Source: Clostridiales bacterium
GTDB lineage: Bacteria; Bacillota; Clostridia; Lachnospirales; Lachnospiraceae
Reading direction: 5' to 3'
Assembly: GCA_012839295.1 (NCBI GenBank)
Contig: DUNO01000049.1
Span: forward strand, 1 to 64,000
Length of the DNA stretch: 64,000 bases
The notes below the pieces were generated by a model. It saw only the letters and a program-made list of their open reading frames with translations, had not been told where the DNA came from and did not search any database. This document shows positions 15,674 to 24,197 of this stretch, in pieces (position 1 is the first letter of the stretch; every line of letters starts with the position of its first letter). A program made the position numbers and the translations under genes.

Positions 15674-16576
15674 TCATACTCCTTCTCCATTAAATTCCGG
15701 TATAAAGCTTTCCATTGCCGTCTCACCCTCCTGGATAAAGCCGTTCTCTACACCAAGTTCTATCGCATATTCTACTAATTTTTCGTATTCGCTGTCACTG
15801 ATTTTGCGGTTAATTTCCGGGTAGTTCTCCACGCCGGAAAGTGGTGTGTATTGATTCATGATACTGATATATATCTTATCTCCAAAGGTTTCGTATAAAT
15901 ATTTTATAATATTTTTCGAATCCTCCAAATAGCCCGGCAAGGTTAAATGCCTCACTATGACTCCCTTCACCATCATTTCCCGGCCATCAAACTCAGCCCT
16001 TGGTACCTGTCTGACCATTTCCGCAATTGCCTGGGATGCATATTGAAAATAATCCCCGCAATTAGAGTAACGCTTCGCCGGTTCTGCTGCCATATATTTC
16101 AAATCCGGCAGATAGATATCTATGTAACCCTCCAAAAGGCGCAAGGTCTCCACCTTCTCATATCCGCTGCAATTATATACAACCGGAATCTTCATTCCCT
16201 TACTACGTGCCAACTTAATCGCTTCCACAATCGGAGGGACATAGTGGCTTGGTGTCACCAGGTTAATATTATTTGCCTTCTGCTCCTGCAGCTCCAGAAA
16301 AATTTCCGCCAGCCTATTTATTGATATTTTCTTTCCCGCCAATCCTGAGGCAATGCTTTGGTTTTGACAGTAGACACACCCCATGGCACATCCGGAGAAA
16401 AAGACCGTTCCCGACCCCTCTGCTCCCGAGATGCAGGGCTCCTCCCACATATGGAGCGCCGCCCGTGCAACCACTAATTCATCCGTCTCCTTACAATAAC
16501 CTATTTGTCCCTTCCTTCGATCCACATGGCATTCCCGGGGACACAAGGTGCAGTCCTTCAATAATTCCAGCTTCAT
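15674..16576 (-). CDS. Radical SAM protein, PflA-like (COG1313 type)
   Basis: 300 residues, ATG 16576 with GAGGGAGAGG upstream. An N-terminal Cys motif (CTLCPRECHVDR) precedes the radical SAM cluster motif CAMGCVYCQNQ near residues 63-73, where three Cys hold a 4Fe-4S cluster that cleaves SAM. The central barrel follows. This is the pattern of putative pyruvate-formate-lyase-activating-like proteins whose substrate is not known. No glycyl radical enzyme gene lies nearby, so PFL activation is not supported by context. The downstream rlmD starts 5 nt after its stop, so both are in one transcript. Confidence 0.8.
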   Translation of the reverse strand: MKLELLKDCTLCPRECHVDRRKGQIGYCKETDELVVARAALHMWEEPCISGAEGSGTVFFSGCAMGCVYCQNQSIASGLAGKKISINRLAEIFLELQEQKANNINLVTPSHYVPPIVEAIKLARSKGMKIPVVYNCSGYEKVETLRLLEGYIDIYLPDLKYMAAEPAKRYSNCGDYFQYASQAIAEMVRQVPRAEFDGREMMVKGVIVRHLTLPGYLEDSKNIIKYLYETFGDKIYISIMNQYTPLSGVENYPEINRKISDSEYEKLVEYAIELGVENGFIQEGETAMESFIPEFNGEGV

Positions 16577-16716
16577 TGTAACCTCTCCCTCAATAACGCT
16601 CCTTAGCCTACCTATTTTAACTTAGAAATACAGGAAATACAAATACATTTTATTTTTGAATCCTTCTCCTCCCCTTCATTCCTCTATAATAAATATTGCC
16701 CAATTGTGCAATATAA

Positions 16717-16751
16717 AATCACATTGACCCCTGAAAAAGACCAATGTGATT
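16717..16751 (-). terminator. Probable terminator hairpin
   Basis: AATCACATTG (16717-16726) and CAATGTGATT (16742-16751) form a perfect 10-bp stem. On the minus strand it is followed by TTTATATT, so it probably ends the 16821-18179 transcript. Confidence 0.6.
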
Positions 16752-16820
16752 CTATCATTCCTTAAACTTATGCCTTAAGCTTATAGCTGCCCAAGAAGCC
16801 CATAAGTCCCTTTCATGCCA

Positions 16821-18179
16821 TTAAAAGATAACTGACTTATTAGCCAGCTTTTTAAATATATCCAATACCAGCTCAGCATTCCCAATTGTTTGCTTCGATA
16901 CCAGGAAATTTTCTTCCAATAGCTCAGCGATGGGCTTTTTCTTAATCAAATTCTCCGTTAAAACCCATTCCGTTGTATCTGAATTAATATAATAGGCTTC
17001 CTTTAATAAATCCAGGATGGAGGGCATCACCTTATCCTGTTTTAAACGGAGATCCTGCCTTTTCACAATCCTCGACAAGGCTAAGACCAGGTTCGTCATC
17101 TCACCGTTGATATAATTCTTACTATTTAAATACCCCAGCATGCCCTCCGGATCAGGGACTGAAGTAAGGATATTCGGACTGACCAGCCCGCTGGCCTTCA
17201 TAAAAAGCGGTATATCCAACCTGCCCTTCAGGTAGGTACTGACAAACTGCTCACCTTCATCCGCAGACAGACGTTCATAGGGCTCAAGCTTACGTGCATT
17301 TAAAAGCTCCTGGAAGCTGCCGGCATTTTTCAAATTGCGTTCCTTTACCTCAATGTGTTCTAACAGCTCATAAATGCGGGAAGGCTTGGCAGCAACAATA
17401 TAGATCTCCTCTCCAAACATTTCCTTCAATGCCTTTTCAATTCCGGCCATTGCAGTTTCCCCACATGCAATTACCAGCCTGCCATCCGTTCTTTTACCGA
17501 GGGGCAATGCCTGCAGGGCTCTTGCCATATTTACATTCATGATACCAAGCCAACTGGTATCGGCTATTTCCATATCGGCATCCAGCTCATAATATGGGAG
17601 CTTGTACTGGGATGCAATGGTACTGTATAAGACAGTATCATCAATAAACCCAAGGGCTGTCAGGCTATCTCCCAACCGGATCCCTATTTTTTTCTGATAA
17701 TACAAGCCCGTATCAAGCTGCTCCGTCCGTATGATTCCTTTATCTAATAATATCTTCCCAACCTGCTGCTTATTGTCCAGAACCTGGTCAACATAAGCCG
17801 GATCATGGACATAGGCCACTTCCTCCATGAATACATAATAATGGCCGAGCTTTGGATCATGGATCACTCTTTTGCCGGCATCAATTGCTAATTTTACGAG
17901 ATCCTCCAGGGAAAAAATATTAATATTTAACCGGTTGTTCTTATCTACACTGCCCTCTGTTATATAGTCCTTATAATTATCATGGTTAATTTTCACTTTC
18001 TCCTTACCTGTCCTACCCACCAGCAGATAGATGATCAGCAGCAGCAAAGCCGCATCAACAGCATAGGAAACAACTAAAACAGGGGATTTCAAACTACTGT
18101 AGGTCCAAATTATGCTTGCAATAAAAATTAAAAGGATGAACAAAATGTGTATCGGCTTCACTCTTCTCATAATAATCAC
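16821..18179 (-). CDS. Membrane protein with GspE-N/MshEN-like domain
   Basis: 452 residues from a GTG at 18179 (AAAGG upstream; an ATG follows three codons later). Two hydrophobic segments lie at about residues 10-28 and 35-52, then a cytosolic part. Residues about 135-190 match the GspE/MshE N-terminal domain (VGKILLDKGIIRTEQL, then RLGDSLTALGFIDDTVLYST with SQYKLPY), the module that in MshE and PilB binds c-di-GMP or contacts the platform protein. No Walker A motif is present, so it is not an ATPase. The C-terminal 180 residues are helical and unrecognised. It may be a membrane-anchored c-di-GMP-responsive partner for the pilus system encoded 13 kb away, but the link is inference. Confidence 0.6.
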   Translation of the reverse strand: MIIMRRVKPIHILFILLIFIASIIWTYSSLKSPVLVVSYAVDAALLLLIIYLLVGRTGKEKVKINHDNYKDYITEGSVDKNNRLNINIFSLEDLVKLAIDAGKRVIHDPKLGHYYVFMEEVAYVHDPAYVDQVLDNKQQVGKILLDKGIIRTEQLDTGLYYQKKIGIRLGDSLTALGFIDDTVLYSTIASQYKLPYYELDADMEIADTSWLGIMNVNMARALQALPLGKRTDGRLVIACGETAMAGIEKALKEMFGEEIYIVAAKPSRIYELLEHIEVKERNLKNAGSFQELLNARKLEPYERLSADEGEQFVSTYLKGRLDIPLFMKASGLVSPNILTSVPDPEGMLGYLNSKNYINGEMTNLVLALSRIVKRQDLRLKQDKVMPSILDLLKEAYYINSDTTEWVLTENLIKKKPIAELLEENFLVSKQTIGNAELVLDIFKKLANKSVIF

Positions 18180-18366
18180 TCATACCTTTGTGGTATTACT
18201 CCTTCTATGTTTTCTTCATGACAAGCGAATCAGCCTGCTGATTCCTTCTGCTTACGGCAGCGGTGGAATCCCGAAAAAGAACCGGTTCCAACTCTATATG
18301 CCAGTCAATCCTGCTATACTTTATTCTATGGCAATTTCCACATATTTAGCTACTGATTTTAATTTA

Positions 18367-19557
18367 TCAAGTGATTTTCATCAGCTTACGGGCAATTTTC
18401 ACGACCGGGCGGAATATAATCCCCTCCATCTCCTTTTTCACGGTTTTTAATTCCTTGCGGATTTGGATGTTCTGGGGACAGTGGCTCTCGCATTTCCCAC
18501 ATTCCGTACAGAGGGATGCAAAGGCGGGCTGTTTTGACAATACTCCCAGGGTCTGGAAATATTTGAACCGGTTCCTTCTGTCATTTAATAAATATTTGTC
18601 ATTATAAGCCGAGAAGCAGCCCGGTATATTTACCCCAAATGGACATGGCATGCAATAGCCACAGGCAGTGCAGGGAATCTTCGTTTTCTCCAGAAGGATG
18701 GCCTTTACCCGGTCAAACATCCCAAGCTCCGCTTCCGTCAGCGAATCGGGCTCCGCATCACCGGCAATCCTCACATTTTCTTCAATCTGGGCTTCATTCC
18801 CCATGCCCGACAGCACTACGTTTACCCCCGGATGGTTCCAGATCCACCGGAGTGCCCACTCCGCCGGGGTTTTGCTCTTGTCGCATTTCCTGAATTCCTT
18901 TAGCACCTCATCCGGCAATTGATTGACCAGCCTGCCTCCCCTTAAGGGCTCCATAATTACCACAGGAATCCCCAGGGAATGGGCCAGCTCAAGCCCTGAC
19001 TTGGTGGCTTGATTATTTTCATCAAGATAATTATATTGGATCTGGCAGAAATCCCAGGGATATGCCCGGATCAACTCTTCGAAATCCGATTTGCTGCCAT
19101 GGAAGGAGAAGCCAATATTCCTGATGGTACCCTCCTTCTTTAGCTGCTCCATCCATTCAATTACGCCGATGCTTTCCATACGGTCAAAGGTAGGTTTATC
19201 TGAAAGCATGTGGAGCAAATAATAGTCGATGTAATTGGTTCTTAATTTGGTAAGCTGTGTCTCAAGAATTTTCTTGGCACCCTCCAGCTTCGTCACCATG
19301 AAGGGCGGTAATTTAGTAGCGATTTTAACCCGCTCCCGGTAGCCTCCCTCTAATGCAGCTCCCAGTAAGGACTCGCTTTTCCCATTATGGTAAAAATATG
19401 CCGTATCAAAATAATTTACACCTTTTTCAATGGAATTGCGGATCATCGCAATGGATCTTGGCTCGTCAATGCCGCTTCCCTTCATGGGAAAACGCATACA
19501 GCCAAAGCCCAGGATGGACAATTCCTCCCCATTTTTCTGATTGGTCCTAGTTAACAT
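18367..19557 (-). CDS. Aldo/keto reductase with C-terminal 2x[4Fe-4S] ferredoxin domain
   Basis: 396 residues. The N-terminal 290 form an AKR barrel: GFGCMRFPM, FDTAYFYHNGKSE with the catalytic Asp/Tyr, KIATKLPP with the Lys, YYLLHML with the His, then the NADP-loop region (GMGNEAQIEENV). Residues about 295-375 hold two cluster motifs, CTACGYCMPCPFGV and CTECGKCESHCP. This fusion is common in anaerobes, where the clusters may pass electrons from ferredoxin to the barrel; the physiological substrate is unknown. Single-gene unit on the minus strand. Confidence 0.85.
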   Translation of the reverse strand: MLTRTNQKNGEELSILGFGCMRFPMKGSGIDEPRSIAMIRNSIEKGVNYFDTAYFYHNGKSESLLGAALEGGYRERVKIATKLPPFMVTKLEGAKKILETQLTKLRTNYIDYYLLHMLSDKPTFDRMESIGVIEWMEQLKKEGTIRNIGFSFHGSKSDFEELIRAYPWDFCQIQYNYLDENNQATKSGLELAHSLGIPVVIMEPLRGGRLVNQLPDEVLKEFRKCDKSKTPAEWALRWIWNHPGVNVVLSGMGNEAQIEENVRIAGDAEPDSLTEAELGMFDRVKAILLEKTKIPCTACGYCMPCPFGVNIPGCFSAYNDKYLLNDRRNRFKYFQTLGVLSKQPAFASLCTECGKCESHCPQNIQIRKELKTVKKEMEGIIFRPVVKIARKLMKIT

Positions 19558-19617
19558 AATAGCCTCCCTCTGCCGCCTGGCAGTAAGTGAATGATCAAAT
19601 ACCCCGATATATTTTAT

Positions 19618-20658
19618 CTAATGTGCTTTGGAATATAATCTGAAAAACTGTACCAGCCCATCCACCTGTTCCTGCGTCGTAGCCCAGGAGGTAACAAACC
19701 TGACTGCACTCTTTCCATTCCCTGCCTTTGCCTGCAGGCTAAAGCTGAAGCTCTTTTCCAGTTCGGCAATCAGCACATCCGGCAGGATGGGAAACAGCTG
19801 GTTCGAAACTGCCGGTGCATAAAAATCAAATCCGCAGGAAGCAATCGCATCCCCTATCTGCTCCGCCATATGGTTTGCATGCTTAGCCAGCTCATAATAC
19901 AGAAGCTCCCCAGGCACAAACAGGGCCTCAAACTGGATTCCCACCACAAAGCCCTTTGCCGGCATAGCTCCCCTCTGCTTCATCAGGAAACGGAAATCCT
20001 CCTTTAATTCCTCTTTGCAGATTACCAGTGCTTCGCCGAGCAACGCCCCGTTTTTCGTTCCTCCGATATAAAATACATCGACCAGACGGGCTATTTCTTC
20101 CATTGACAGGTCATTTGCTTTACAGGTTAAGGCTGAGGCAAGGCGGGCGCCGTCCAAGAATAGGAGCAGCTTATTTTCCTGGCAGACCCTCCGGATTTCC
20201 TCCAGCTCTTTCCGGGTATAGACCGTCCCCAGCTCCGTCGTATTTGATATATATACCAGCTTAGGCTGGACCATATGCTCCCCGTCATGGCTATCCAATA
20301 CCTTCTGGATCAGCTCCGGTGTCAGCTTTCCATCCAGGGACGGCATTGTCACTACCTTATGCCCGGTGGCTTCAATTGCTCCTGTTTCGTGTACATTCAC
20401 ATGTCCTGTATCAGCCGCAATCACGCATTGGTGGGGACGCAGGAAGGCGGATACGGCTAACAGGTTCGTCTGTGTGCCTCCCGGAATAAAATGAATATCC
20501 ACATTTTCCTTCTTGATATGCTGCCTGATATATTCCCTCGCCCTGTCACAATGGACATCCTCACCATAGCCCTTGTTCTGCTCTAAGTTGGATGCCAATA
20601 GAAGCTCCAGGATTTTTGGATGTGCTCCTTCGCTGTAATCGTTCATAAAGCTAATCAT
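19618..20658 (-). CDS. ltaE: Low-specificity L-threonine aldolase
   Basis: 346 residues from the ATG at 20658 (GGAGGA 9 nt upstream; the TTG three codons earlier lies on the ribosome site). PLP fold-type I family: GGTQTNLLAV (phosphate loop), FLDGARLASAL with the Asp that binds the pyridine N, and IGGTKNGALLGEA with the PLP-binding Lys near residue 200. It cleaves L-threonine or L-allo-threonine to glycine and acetaldehyde. No operon partners. Confidence 0.88.
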   Translation of the reverse strand: MISFMNDYSEGAHPKILELLLASNLEQNKGYGEDVHCDRAREYIRQHIKKENVDIHFIPGGTQTNLLAVSAFLRPHQCVIAADTGHVNVHETGAIEATGHKVVTMPSLDGKLTPELIQKVLDSHDGEHMVQPKLVYISNTTELGTVYTRKELEEIRRVCQENKLLLFLDGARLASALTCKANDLSMEEIARLVDVFYIGGTKNGALLGEALVICKEELKEDFRFLMKQRGAMPAKGFVVGIQFEALFVPGELLYYELAKHANHMAEQIGDAIASCGFDFYAPAVSNQLFPILPDVLIAELEKSFSFSLQAKAGNGKSAVRFVTSWATTQEQVDGLVQFFRLYSKAH

Positions 20659-20755
20659 TTCTGTCAATCCTCCAATTTCATTTCTGTCAATATAAGTTAT
20701 GGGAAGTTGCTTTTTAACTTCTCATAAAAGGCGCAGTCCTTCTGCGGGGGCAGCA

Positions 20756-21646
20756 CTAACCTTCCTTCCGTATGGAGGAAACTCCAAACAGGCTCCCCAT
20801 CAGCCCCAGCACCGCGCTGATACCAAGGATAGCGGATACAGCCAGCCTGCACAGCTCCTGTGCCGGCGGCAGGGGTAAAAACATAATATATTCATTGATG
20901 CCCGAATATCCCTGCTCCATCATAACAATAATCAGCCCTGCTGCCAGTCCTCCTCCCAGCAGGGTCAATATCATTCCCGCCATTACAAAGGGCAGGGCGA
21001 TAAAGGAATTTGGCGCCCCCAACAGCCGTAAGGTGTTGATCTGCTCCCTGTTATGGTAAATTCCCTGGCGTATCATATGTGAGATAAGAACCAGGGTAGT
21101 GATTCCAACCGCCGCAGCCACAAGTCCCCCGAGGAGCTTTAGGGTATCCACAATCCCTTTCAGCTTCTCAAGGATATCCCTGTTATCCCTCACATATTCA
21201 ATCCCCCTCATGCCGGATACCTGGGAGAGCACCTGGTCCATTTTGTTTAAATCAATCTTAATTTCGACAAAGGCTTCAAAGGGATTTTTATCAAAGAGCC
21301 GCAAAATCTCCGCTTCATTGCCGAGCAGCTCACGGTTTTTCCCATATGCCTCGCCGGCTGTAACATACCTGGCTTCCTGAACCCCGTCCAAGGCCCTCAT
21401 TTCATCAATGATCTTCCTTGCCCCGGCTTCTCCTACCTGATCCGTAAAGTATGCGCTGACCTGGGCTTCGCTCTGCAATGCCCCCACCAACCCATCACCT
21501 ATGGACCAGCCCATAAGCACCAGCCCGAATAAGAACAGGATAAAGCCGGTACCGAGAAAGGAAAAAATGTTTGACAGCGGATGGAACCTGATGGTACGGA
21601 AGGCCTCCAGTATAAAGTATCCCAGATTATAAAAAAATGTCTTCAC
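20756..21646 (-). CDS. ftsX: Cell-division membrane protein FtsX
   Basis: 296 residues from a GTG at 21646 that overlaps the ftsE stop (GTGA), GGAGGGG upstream. Topology fits FtsX: an N-terminal cytosolic stub and TM1 (residues 25-48), a large extracellular loop (about 50-165) with the VSAYF and FEAFVEIKID elements, then three TM segments near 170-192, 220-245 and 265-290. With FtsE it forms an ABC-type machine that works on the membrane to switch on peptidoglycan hydrolases outside the cell; the loop contacts the partner coiled-coil protein, here probably the product of 22319-23545. Confidence 0.88.
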   Translation of the reverse strand: MKTFFYNLGYFILEAFRTIRFHPLSNIFSFLGTGFILFLFGLVLMGWSIGDGLVGALQSEAQVSAYFTDQVGEAGARKIIDEMRALDGVQEARYVTAGEAYGKNRELLGNEAEILRLFDKNPFEAFVEIKIDLNKMDQVLSQVSGMRGIEYVRDNRDILEKLKGIVDTLKLLGGLVAAAVGITTLVLISHMIRQGIYHNREQINTLRLLGAPNSFIALPFVMAGMILTLLGGGLAAGLIIVMMEQGYSGINEYIMFLPLPPAQELCRLAVSAILGISAVLGLMGSLFGVSSIRKEG

Positions 21647-22314
21647 GCTTCTCCCCTCCGTTCAATGGTTATTTCCCCTTCCTTTACACGGATGTAGGTA
21701 GCCGCCTGCCCTTCAATCAAATGGGTTGCGTGGGTGGTGATGATGACCGCCGTCTTCTCATCCCGGAAGGAGGTCAGGATATCCAGGATATTCAGGGCAT
21801 TATCGTGGTCCAGGTTGCCCGTTGGTTCGTCCGCAATGAGCAGGACCGGCTTTCTGACCACCGCCCGTGCGATAGCCACCCTCTGGGCCTCTCCCCAGGA
21901 AAGGTGCTCCACCGGGGTATGGAGCCTGTGCTCCAGCCCTACCTTCTTTAATGCCTCTGCCGCCTCCTGCTTCATCCTTCTCGGAGGTATTCCAAGGATC
22001 CTCATCCCAACCATGACATTTTCCAGGGCGGTCCTTCTCTCAATCAGCTTAAACTCCTGGAACACCGGGCCTATTTTCCTTCGCAGCTTACGGAGCTTCC
22101 TGTCATTGCCCTTCCTCATCCGCTGGCCAAGCACCGTCAGCTTGCCGGCTGTGGGGGCTTCTATGCCCATAAGCAGCTTTAAAAGGCTGGTTTTCCCCGA
22201 GCCGCTGTGTCCGGTGATATATACCAATTCCCCTGGCTGGACCGTCAAATTAACATTTTTTAAAGCCTTCGTCCCATCCCCATAGGTTAAGGCCACTTCC
22301 TTCGCTTCAATCAT
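21643..22314 (-). CDS. ftsE: FtsE ATPase, with altered signature motif
   Basis: 223 residues from the ATG at 22314, 4 nt after the upstream stop; the GTG at 22335 has no ribosome site. ABC ATPase motifs: Walker A GHSGSGKTSL, Q-loop VFQEFKLI, Walker B LLIADEPTGNLD, H-loop ITTHATH. The signature reads LSWGEAQR instead of LSGGE: a bulky Trp replaces the Gly that normally packs on the ATP phosphates. This may slow ATP turnover. Apart from that it is a normal FtsE, co-translated with ftsX. Its own upstream region is formed by a repeated hairpin element, leaving a weak ribosome site. Confidence 0.88.
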   Translation of the reverse strand: MIEAKEVALTYGDGTKALKNVNLTVQPGELVYITGHSGSGKTSLLKLLMGIEAPTAGKLTVLGQRMRKGNDRKLRKLRRKIGPVFQEFKLIERRTALENVMVGMRILGIPPRRMKQEAAEALKKVGLEHRLHTPVEHLSWGEAQRVAIARAVVRKPVLLIADEPTGNLDHDNALNILDILTSFRDEKTAVIITTHATHLIEGQAATYIRVKEGEITIERRGEA

Positions 22315-22405
22315 AACTCTACCCGTGCCTTTCACTTTTTGATGACCTATTCAAAAAGTGAATAGGCCTTAATAAATAGTTTGAAAGCGACTTTCTTTCA
22401 AACTT
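22311..22405. repeat. REP-like double-hairpin element, copy A
   Basis: 95 bp, 88/95 identical to 23931-24025. It holds two hairpins: TTCACTTTTTGA with TCAAAAAGTGAA (12-bp stem, 8-nt loop) and GTTTGAAAG with CTTTCAAAC (9-bp stem). Copy A lies over the 3' end of the coiled-coil gene and the ftsE start, so it encodes the last 28 residues or so of that protein. Confidence 0.85.
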
Positions 22406-23545
22406 GCCACTTCCTGCATATTCCGGGATAATGATAAAGCCCAATGCCCCTTCCTGGCTCCAAACCTCTCTCAAGGTAAAGTCAAGCTGGAGCATATCCC
22501 CGGCCATCGCCCCAAAATCCATTACAAAAGACCCCTCCGTAAATAATTCCTGCAACGACGATGGTTCCAGCGGCATATCATAAAAGGTTCCCTGTACCAC
22601 TTCAAAACGGATGGCCATACTGCCCTCCATAACAAAGTTCCCGTTCAAAACAAGGTGCTTCTCCGGCACTTCAATCACGACCTCTTCCTCCCCAAACCGG
22701 AACACCGTCTCCGGCAGGGTGGAATGTTCGGCAAGGATCTGGTTAAACCTCTCCTCCCTTATGTAACCCTGTATGGAAAACAACCCATAGCTTATATTAA
22801 GATCCTCCAGGGTAAAATGCCCTGCCTGGGTGATTTCCGTCAATTCCTCCGCTATGCCGGGAAACAGTGTTTTACAATCCTCCCACATCTGCGCGATTGC
22901 ATTTAACTGCTCCTCATAGTAGGCCCGGTCTTCCTGCAGGGAAGCTAAATACGTCTCCCTTTCCTGCTGTAAGGCCGCTTTTACTGTCAGCTTTTCCTGA
23001 AGCTTCTCCCTGGACGCCTCCAACAGCTGCTTCTGTCCGACCAAACCATCCCTTTGCCTTTGCAGCTCCGCCTTGCTATCCTCCAGGGAAGTCAGAAGCC
23101 CCCTGACATTATGGGTTATGTCCTTAATAATATTCAGGCTTGCCAAAAACTCCGACAGATTCCTTGCATTTAACAAAATCTCCAGGTAGGAGGCCGGCCC
23201 CCTCCGCTGGTAATCCACAAGCACCCTCTTTAGGATATCCAACTGCAGGTCATATTCCGACTGGGTATTCCTAATGGAGTTCTCCATATCCTGCACCTGA
23301 AGCTGCCTTTTATCAATTTCAGCAGTCACCTCACTCTCCTGCTGCTCCATCCCGGCAATCTCCTGCTGTATTTTAAATAATTCTTCCAGAACCCCTTTCT
23401 CCTCCTCAGAAATGCCTGACAATCTGTCTTCCAGCTCTGTCACCTTATTTACTTCACCAAATGCCTTCAAGGGAAGCATGGTGCTCAGAACGATAAGGAT
23501 CAATGCAAATGCAACGGCTCCTTTGCTTCTCATAAAATGATTCAT
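22319..23545 (-). CDS. Secreted coiled-coil protein, probable FtsEX partner
   Basis: 408 residues from the ATG at 23545 (GGAGGA 9 nt upstream). A signal peptide (about residues 5-30) is followed by a long coiled coil to about residue 220 like the PcsB/EnvC/CwlO N-terminus (VTELEDRLSGIS, YQRRGPASYLEILLNARN, FLASLNIIKDI), the part that binds the FtsX loop. The C-terminus is not a CHAP, NlpC/P60 or M23 hydrolase. It is a 180-residue beta-rich region with no catalytic motif. So this looks like an adaptor without enzyme activity that would recruit a hydrolase encoded elsewhere. Its last 28 residues come from the repeat element at 22311-22405. Confidence 0.75.
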   Translation of the reverse strand: MNHFMRSKGAVAFALILIVLSTMLPLKAFGEVNKVTELEDRLSGISEEEKGVLEELFKIQQEIAGMEQQESEVTAEIDKRQLQVQDMENSIRNTQSEYDLQLDILKRVLVDYQRRGPASYLEILLNARNLSEFLASLNIIKDITHNVRGLLTSLEDSKAELQRQRDGLVGQKQLLEASREKLQEKLTVKAALQQERETYLASLQEDRAYYEEQLNAIAQMWEDCKTLFPGIAEELTEITQAGHFTLEDLNISYGLFSIQGYIREERFNQILAEHSTLPETVFRFGEEEVVIEVPEKHLVLNGNFVMEGSMAIRFEVVQGTFYDMPLEPSSLQELFTEGSFVMDFGAMAGDMLQLDFTLREVWSQEGALGFIIIPEYAGSGKFERKSLSNYLLRPIHFLNRSSKSERHG

Positions 23546-23790
23546 CAAACCAGCTCCTCCGCTTTCCAATTCACTGCCCCCGGCTCTTAGCAGAACCTCT
23601 CGTCTCCCCTTGGCAGTTTTCTTGATTATACCATTTCTTATGAAGAGTTTCCACTCCCCTACGATTATTTTATTTCTATATAATAATGAAACTTGTCAGC
23701 TTTTGCGTCTATATACATAGCAGATGGATTATAACCCCAATGTCTACACGCTGCGCGGGCATTTTCAACAGGCTAAGGCCGTATATAAAA

Positions 23791-23828
23791 GGACTGCCGC
23801 TAAATCCATACGGGATTCCCGGCAGTCC
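23791..23828. terminator. Hairpin, possible terminator
   Basis: GGACTGCCG (23791-23799) and CGGCAGTCC (23820-23828) form a perfect 9-bp stem; on the minus strand TTTTATA follows. It lies in the 650-bp gene-free region between the coiled-coil gene and the disulfide-reductase fusion. The rest of that region holds the copy B repeat and the nested hairpin. Confidence 0.5.
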
Positions 23829-23930
23829 TCTATATATTACCTTACATTTATTTTAGTTCATAATATACACCGCTTCATCCAAGCAAACACCAATGCTGCC
23901 ATCAAATAATCCGCCCAACAAAAAGCTTCT

Positions 23931-24025
23931 TCATAACCATACCCGTGCCTTTCACTTTTTGATGGCCTGTCCAAAAAGTGAATAGGCCTTAATAAATCGT
24001 TTGAAAGTGACTTTCTTTCAAACTT
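23931..24025. repeat. REP-like double-hairpin element, copy B
   Basis: Intergenic partner of 22311-22405. The first stem keeps 11 bp (TTCACTTTTTG with CAAAAAGTGAA) despite base changes at its inner end, which shows the fold is under selection. It lies right before the 123-nt nested hairpin. Confidence 0.85.
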
Positions 24026-24035
24026 AACCTAACGC

Positions 24036-24158
24036 GGTGAATATGAGTGCATCGATATCCAGCTGGGCGCAGACCGGGCATCCCATGATTGCCTGCACAT
24101 GGCGATCATGGGATGTTAAAGGCAAGTCCAGGTGGATATCGATGCGCCCATATTCACC
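24036..24158. other. 123-nt nested long hairpin
   Basis: Arms 24036-24066 and 24128-24158 are complementary at 28 of 31 positions, and inside them 24079-24089 and 24105-24115 form a perfect 11-bp stem (CATCCCATGAT). Both arms contain ATCGATATCCA-like sequence, itself palindromic. Whether it acts as RNA (a strong structure at the end of the 24198-26702 transcript) or as a palindromic DNA repeat cannot be told here. No coding potential. Confidence 0.75.
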
Positions 24159-24197
24159 TCACAACCTAAACCTCCTCCATCTACCGCCCGCCTCACT

